NCBI GenBank assembly: GCA_030038955.1
Contig: JASHQV010000299.1
Span: 1 to 7,034 of the forward strand
Length of the DNA stretch: 7,034 bases
DNA from: Solirubrobacteraceae bacterium
Lineage (GTDB): Bacteria; Actinomycetota; Thermoleophilia; Solirubrobacterales; Solirubrobacteraceae
Direction of reading: 5' to 3'
The translations under genes and the position numbers were made by a program. The notes under the pieces were generated by a model. The model did not search any database. It saw only the letters and a program-made list of their open reading frames with translations, and had not been told where the DNA came from. Of this stretch, positions 4,813-7,034 are shown piece by piece. The first letter of the stretch is position 1; the number at the start of each line of letters is the position of its first letter.

Positions 4813-5831
4813 TGAGCGCACTCGCGGCAGCGGCCGAGCACGGGTCGGACCGGCTCGCGCGGCTATCGCGCGGGCATCCCGTGATGCGGTTGGTGGCGGT
4901 GCGGATCGTGCTCGGCGTGATCACGCTGTGGCTGGTGTCGGTGGTGATCTTCGCTGCCACGCAGGCGCTGCCGGGCAACGCGGCGTACGCGGTGCTGGGA
5001 CATTCGGCGACGCCGCAGCGGCTGCATGCGGTGGAGGCGCAGCTGCACCTGAACCGACCGCTGATCTCGCAGTACGGCAGCTGGATCGGCGGCGTGCTGC
5101 ACGGGAACTTCGGTACCTCGCTGGCGAACGGCGAATCGGTGTCGGCGCTGATCGGCTCGCGGATCGTCAACTCCGCGGTGCTGGTGGTCGCTGCCGGGGT
5201 GATCGGCACGCTGATCGCCGGCCTGCTCGGGGTGCTGGCGGCGGCGCGGCGTGATCGCTGGTTCGATCACGTCGCCTCGGTGGTGGCGCTGGCGGTCACG
5301 GCACTGCCGGAGTTCGTCGTGGCGATCGCGCTCGTGATCGTGTTCTCGGTGCTGGTGTTGCACGCGCTGCCGGCGGTCTCGGCGATACCACCGGGGAGTG
5401 AGCCGTGGCAGAACCTGAAGGAGCTGATCCTGCCGGTGGCGACGCTGGCGATCGTGATCGCGCCGTACATCTTCCGGATGGTGCGCGCCGCGATGATCGA
5501 GGCGCTCGAGTCCGATTACGTGGAGATGGCGCGGCTCAAGGGGCTGCGGCCGCGACGGGTGCTGCTGCTGCACGCGTTCCCCAACGCGATCCCGCCGGTG
5601 ATCCAGGTCGTGGGCTTGAACCTGCTGTATCTGGCGGGTGGGATCGTGGTGGTCGAGTACATCTTCAACTACCCGGGCGTCGGCGCCGCGCTGGTCGACG
5701 CGGTGTCGAACCGTGACATCCCGACGCTGCAGTTCATCGTGCTGGTGCTGACCACGTTCTATGTGTTCGTGAACATCGTCACCGACGTGATCGCACTGCT
5801 GGCCTCGCCGCGCCGGAGAGCGGTGCGATGA
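4812..5831 (+). CDS. ABC transporter permease, DppB/OppB-like
   Basis: A 339-residue inner-membrane permease, of normal length for the DppB/OppB family. About six hydrophobic segments are visible, near residues 28-52, 118-146, 153-184, 205-227, 261-283 and 305-331. Between the first two lies the large extracytoplasmic loop with L-P-G-N (53-56), the L-x-x-x-L-H-L-N-R-P-L-x-x-Q-Y motif (about 76-88) and GNFGTS (98-103). The cytoplasmic EAA coupling loop that contacts the ATPase is DYVEMARLKGLRPRRVLLLH (235-254), followed by A-F-P-N-A-x-x-P. The typical FNYPGVG is at 285-291. The N-terminus has a 25-residue polar extension. ATG 4812 follows AGGGGG by 6 nt. The gene overlaps the next one by 4 bp (ATGA, 5828-5831). 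Together with its partner permease it forms the translocation channel for the substrate delivered by the upstream lipoprotein. Confidence 0.94.
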   Translation: MSALAAAAEHGSDRLARLSRGHPVMRLVAVRIVLGVITLWLVSVVIFAATQALPGNAAYAVLGHSATPQRLHAVEAQLHLNRPLISQYGSWIGGVLHGNFGTSLANGESVSALIGSRIVNSAVLVVAAGVIGTLIAGLLGVLAAARRDRWFDHVASVVALAVTALPEFVVAIALVIVFSVLVLHALPAVSAIPPGSEPWQNLKELILPVATLAIVIAPYIFRMVRAAMIEALESDYVEMARLKGLRPRRVLLLHAFPNAIPPVIQVVGLNLLYLAGGIVVVEYIFNYPGVGAALVDAVSNRDIPTLQFIVLVLTTFYVFVNIVTDVIALLASPRRRAVR

Positions 5832-6724
5832 GCGGCCGCTGGGACTGGCTGTCGCTGCTGGGACGTGCGGCGCGCACCCGGCGCGGCGCGATCGGGCTGA
5901 CGATCGCCGGTGCGGTGGTGCTGCTGGCGATCGTCGGGCCGTTCGTTGCACCCCACTCGCCGACGCTGTCGGTGACGGAGACGTTCGCGCCGCCGTCGTC
6001 CGCCTACCCGCTGGGCGCCGATACGCTCGGACGCGACGTACTCAGTCGCGTGCTGGCGGGCGGCTGGCTGCTGCTGGCGATGGCCGCGGGGGCGACCGCG
6101 ATCGGCGTCGGCGCAGGGGTGACCGTGGGGATCGCGGCCGCATACTTCGGCAGATTCAGCGACGGGCTGCTGATGCGGATCGTCGACGTGCTGCTGGCGT
6201 TCCCGCAGCTCGTGTTCGCGCTGCTGTTGGTCAGTGTGCTGGGCCCGCACGTGTGGCTGATCCTGATCGCGGTCGGGATCTCGCACGGCCCGCAGGTGGC
6301 GCGGGTCGTGCGCGCGACGGCGCTTGATGTGTGCGAGCGTGACTTCGTGCGCGCCGTCGAGCTGCTGGGGACGCCCGCGCGGCGGGTGATGGCGGGAGAG
6401 ATCCTGCCCAACGTGCTGTCGGTGGTGATGGTCGAGGTGGGACTGCGGTTCACCTACTCGATCCTGATCATCGCCAGCCTCAGCTTCCTCGGCTTCGGGA
6501 TCCAGCCGCCGGCCGCGAACTGGGGGCTGATGATCAACGAGAACCGGATCGGCCTGGTCGCCAACCCGTGGGGGGTGGTGGCGCCGCTGATCCTGATCGC
6601 GATCCTGACGATCGGCGTGAACACGTTCACCGACGCGATCGCGCGCACCTCACTCGGGGTCGAGCGCCCGGCCGAGGAGCTGGAGATGGTGACGGCGGGG
6701 ATCGCGCCGGGGCTGAGCGCGTGA
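5828..6724 (+). CDS. ABC transporter permease, DppC/OppC-like
   Basis: A 298-residue second permease. The N-terminal region has the R-x-x-R-R-G-A-x-G-L entry and first membrane helix (20-42), then the DppC/OppC signature H-P-L-G-T-D-x-x-G-R-D-V-L-S-R in the form YPLGADTLGRDVLSR (60-74). Further membrane segments are near 80-105, 116-137, 141-152, 196-220 and 246-267. The EAA loop is CERDFVRAVELLGTPARRVM (169-188) with E-I-L-P-N at 191-195, and the conserved SFLGFGIQPPAANWGLM is at 219-235. The start shares ATGA with the previous gene's stop, and its own stop shares GTGA (6721-6724) with the ATPase start, so these genes are tightly coupled. A 26-residue tail (about 273-298, rich in Glu, Gly and Ala) extends past the last helix. 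Substrate specificity cannot be read from permeases. Confidence 0.94.
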   Translation: MSGRWDWLSLLGRAARTRRGAIGLTIAGAVVLLAIVGPFVAPHSPTLSVTETFAPPSSAYPLGADTLGRDVLSRVLAGGWLLLAMAAGATAIGVGAGVTVGIAAAYFGRFSDGLLMRIVDVLLAFPQLVFALLLVSVLGPHVWLILIAVGISHGPQVARVVRATALDVCERDFVRAVELLGTPARRVMAGEILPNVLSVVMVEVGLRFTYSILIIASLSFLGFGIQPPAANWGLMINENRIGLVANPWGVVAPLILIAILTIGVNTFTDAIARTSLGVERPAEELEMVTAGIAPGLSA

Positions 6725-7034
6725 GCGAGCTGGAGCACAGCGAGCAGGTCGCCCCGGCGCTTGCCGCGGCGTCGCCGGAGACGGCGGCGACGGCGGTCGT
6801 GCCACGGTCGGACGAGGCGCCCGGCGCGCGGCCGCTGCTGTCGGTGCAGGGGCTGCGGGTCGTGGTCGCGAGCTCGCGCAGCGACGTCGTCGACGAGGTC
6901 ACGTTCACGCTGGAGCGCGGCGAGGTGCTCGGGCTCGTCGGCGAGTCGGGGTCAGGGAAGACCACGGTTGCGCTGGCGCTGATGGCGCACACGCGGCGGG
7001 GCCTCGTGATCGACGGCGGCCAGGTGCTGTTCGA
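6721..7034 (+). CDS. ABC transporter ATP-binding protein, DppD/OppD-like (start only, cut by window edge)
   Basis: The first 104 codons of an ATPase that runs off the right edge. The GTG at 6721 overlaps the previous stop (GTGA). After an Ala/Glu/Pro-rich segment of about 38 residues, the nucleotide-binding domain begins with P-L-L-S-V-Q-G-L-R-V. The A-loop region is replaced by V-V-V-A-S-S-R-S-D-V-V-D-E-V. The stretch LERGEVLGLVGESGSGKTT (64-82) follows, with Walker A GESGSGKT at 74-81. This is the usual E-S-G-S-G-K-T form of peptide-type ABC ATPases. The Q-loop, signature and Walker B motifs lie beyond the window. The N-terminal extension is unusual for DppD, and an in-frame GTG at 6799 (codon 27) could be the real start; neither has a strong ribosome site, and the overlap favours 6721. 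An OppF/DppF-type second ATPase probably follows. Confidence 0.9.
   Translation, partial: MSELEHSEQVAPALAAASPETAATAVVPRSDEAPGARPLLSVQGLRVVVASSRSDVVDEVTFTLERGEVLGLVGESGSGKTTVALALMAHTRRGLVIDGGQVLF

Noticed and set aside
4863..5951. Long minus-strand open frame (about 362 codons) opposite the first permease
   Set aside because: The predicted product is an Arg/His/Gln-rich string with no domain pattern, while the plus strand encodes a clear DppB-like permease.
1..7034. tRNA/rRNA genes, insertion sequences, CRISPR arrays, phage or toxin-antitoxin genes
   Set aside because: No cloverleaf-like segments, terminal repeats, transposase motifs or regularly spaced repeats were found; coding is continuous with ordinary families.

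Overview
The window is GC-rich throughout and densely coding, with the strong G/C third-position preference of a high-GC actinobacterium. A Tat-type lipoprotein signal on a family 5 binding protein and a BetI-like TetR regulator fit that. A Solirubrobacterales/Thermoleophilia-like host is a guess from sequence style only. No RNA genes, mobile elements or CRISPR repeats were seen.

Layout. (1) Bases 1-847, plus strand: the tail of an unidentified protein (possibly a hot-dog/MaoC-type hydratase) overlaps by 4 bp (GTGA) a complete NAD-type short-chain dehydrogenase (SDR). (2) Bases 859-2292, minus strand: a convergent gene for the CoA-ligase (alpha) half of an ADP/NDP-forming acyl-CoA synthetase, with its phospho-histidine motif but no ATP-grasp (beta) half nearby. 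(3) Bases 2293-2475: a 183-bp divergent regulatory region, visibly more AT-rich than the rest. It has a TATAAT box facing the synthetase, a TTGACA promoter facing the regulator, and two clear inverted repeats, one in each promoter. (4) Bases 2476 to the right edge, plus strand: a TetR/BetI-like regulator, then a complete peptide/opine/nickel-type ABC uptake set in the usual order: Tat-lipoprotein binding protein, DppB-like permease, DppC-like permease, and the start of a DppD-like ATPase cut off by the window edge. The permease-permease and permease-ATPase junctions are 4-bp overlaps.

Working model (inference). The regulator sits between a divergent CoA-ligase gene and the transporter operon, so it may control both. 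The transporter would import a small organic substrate. The CoA ligase would interconvert an acid and its acyl-CoA, and the SDR and its upstream neighbour would act on hydroxyacyl/enoyl-CoA intermediates. The substrate cannot be read from the sequence. All families are known. The less ordinary points are the orphan ligase alpha subunit, the palindromes in the divergent promoters, two possible mini-ORFs at the operon junctions, and an aromatic-rich stretch in the binding protein where peptide-binding relatives usually carry an Asp-Pro motif.
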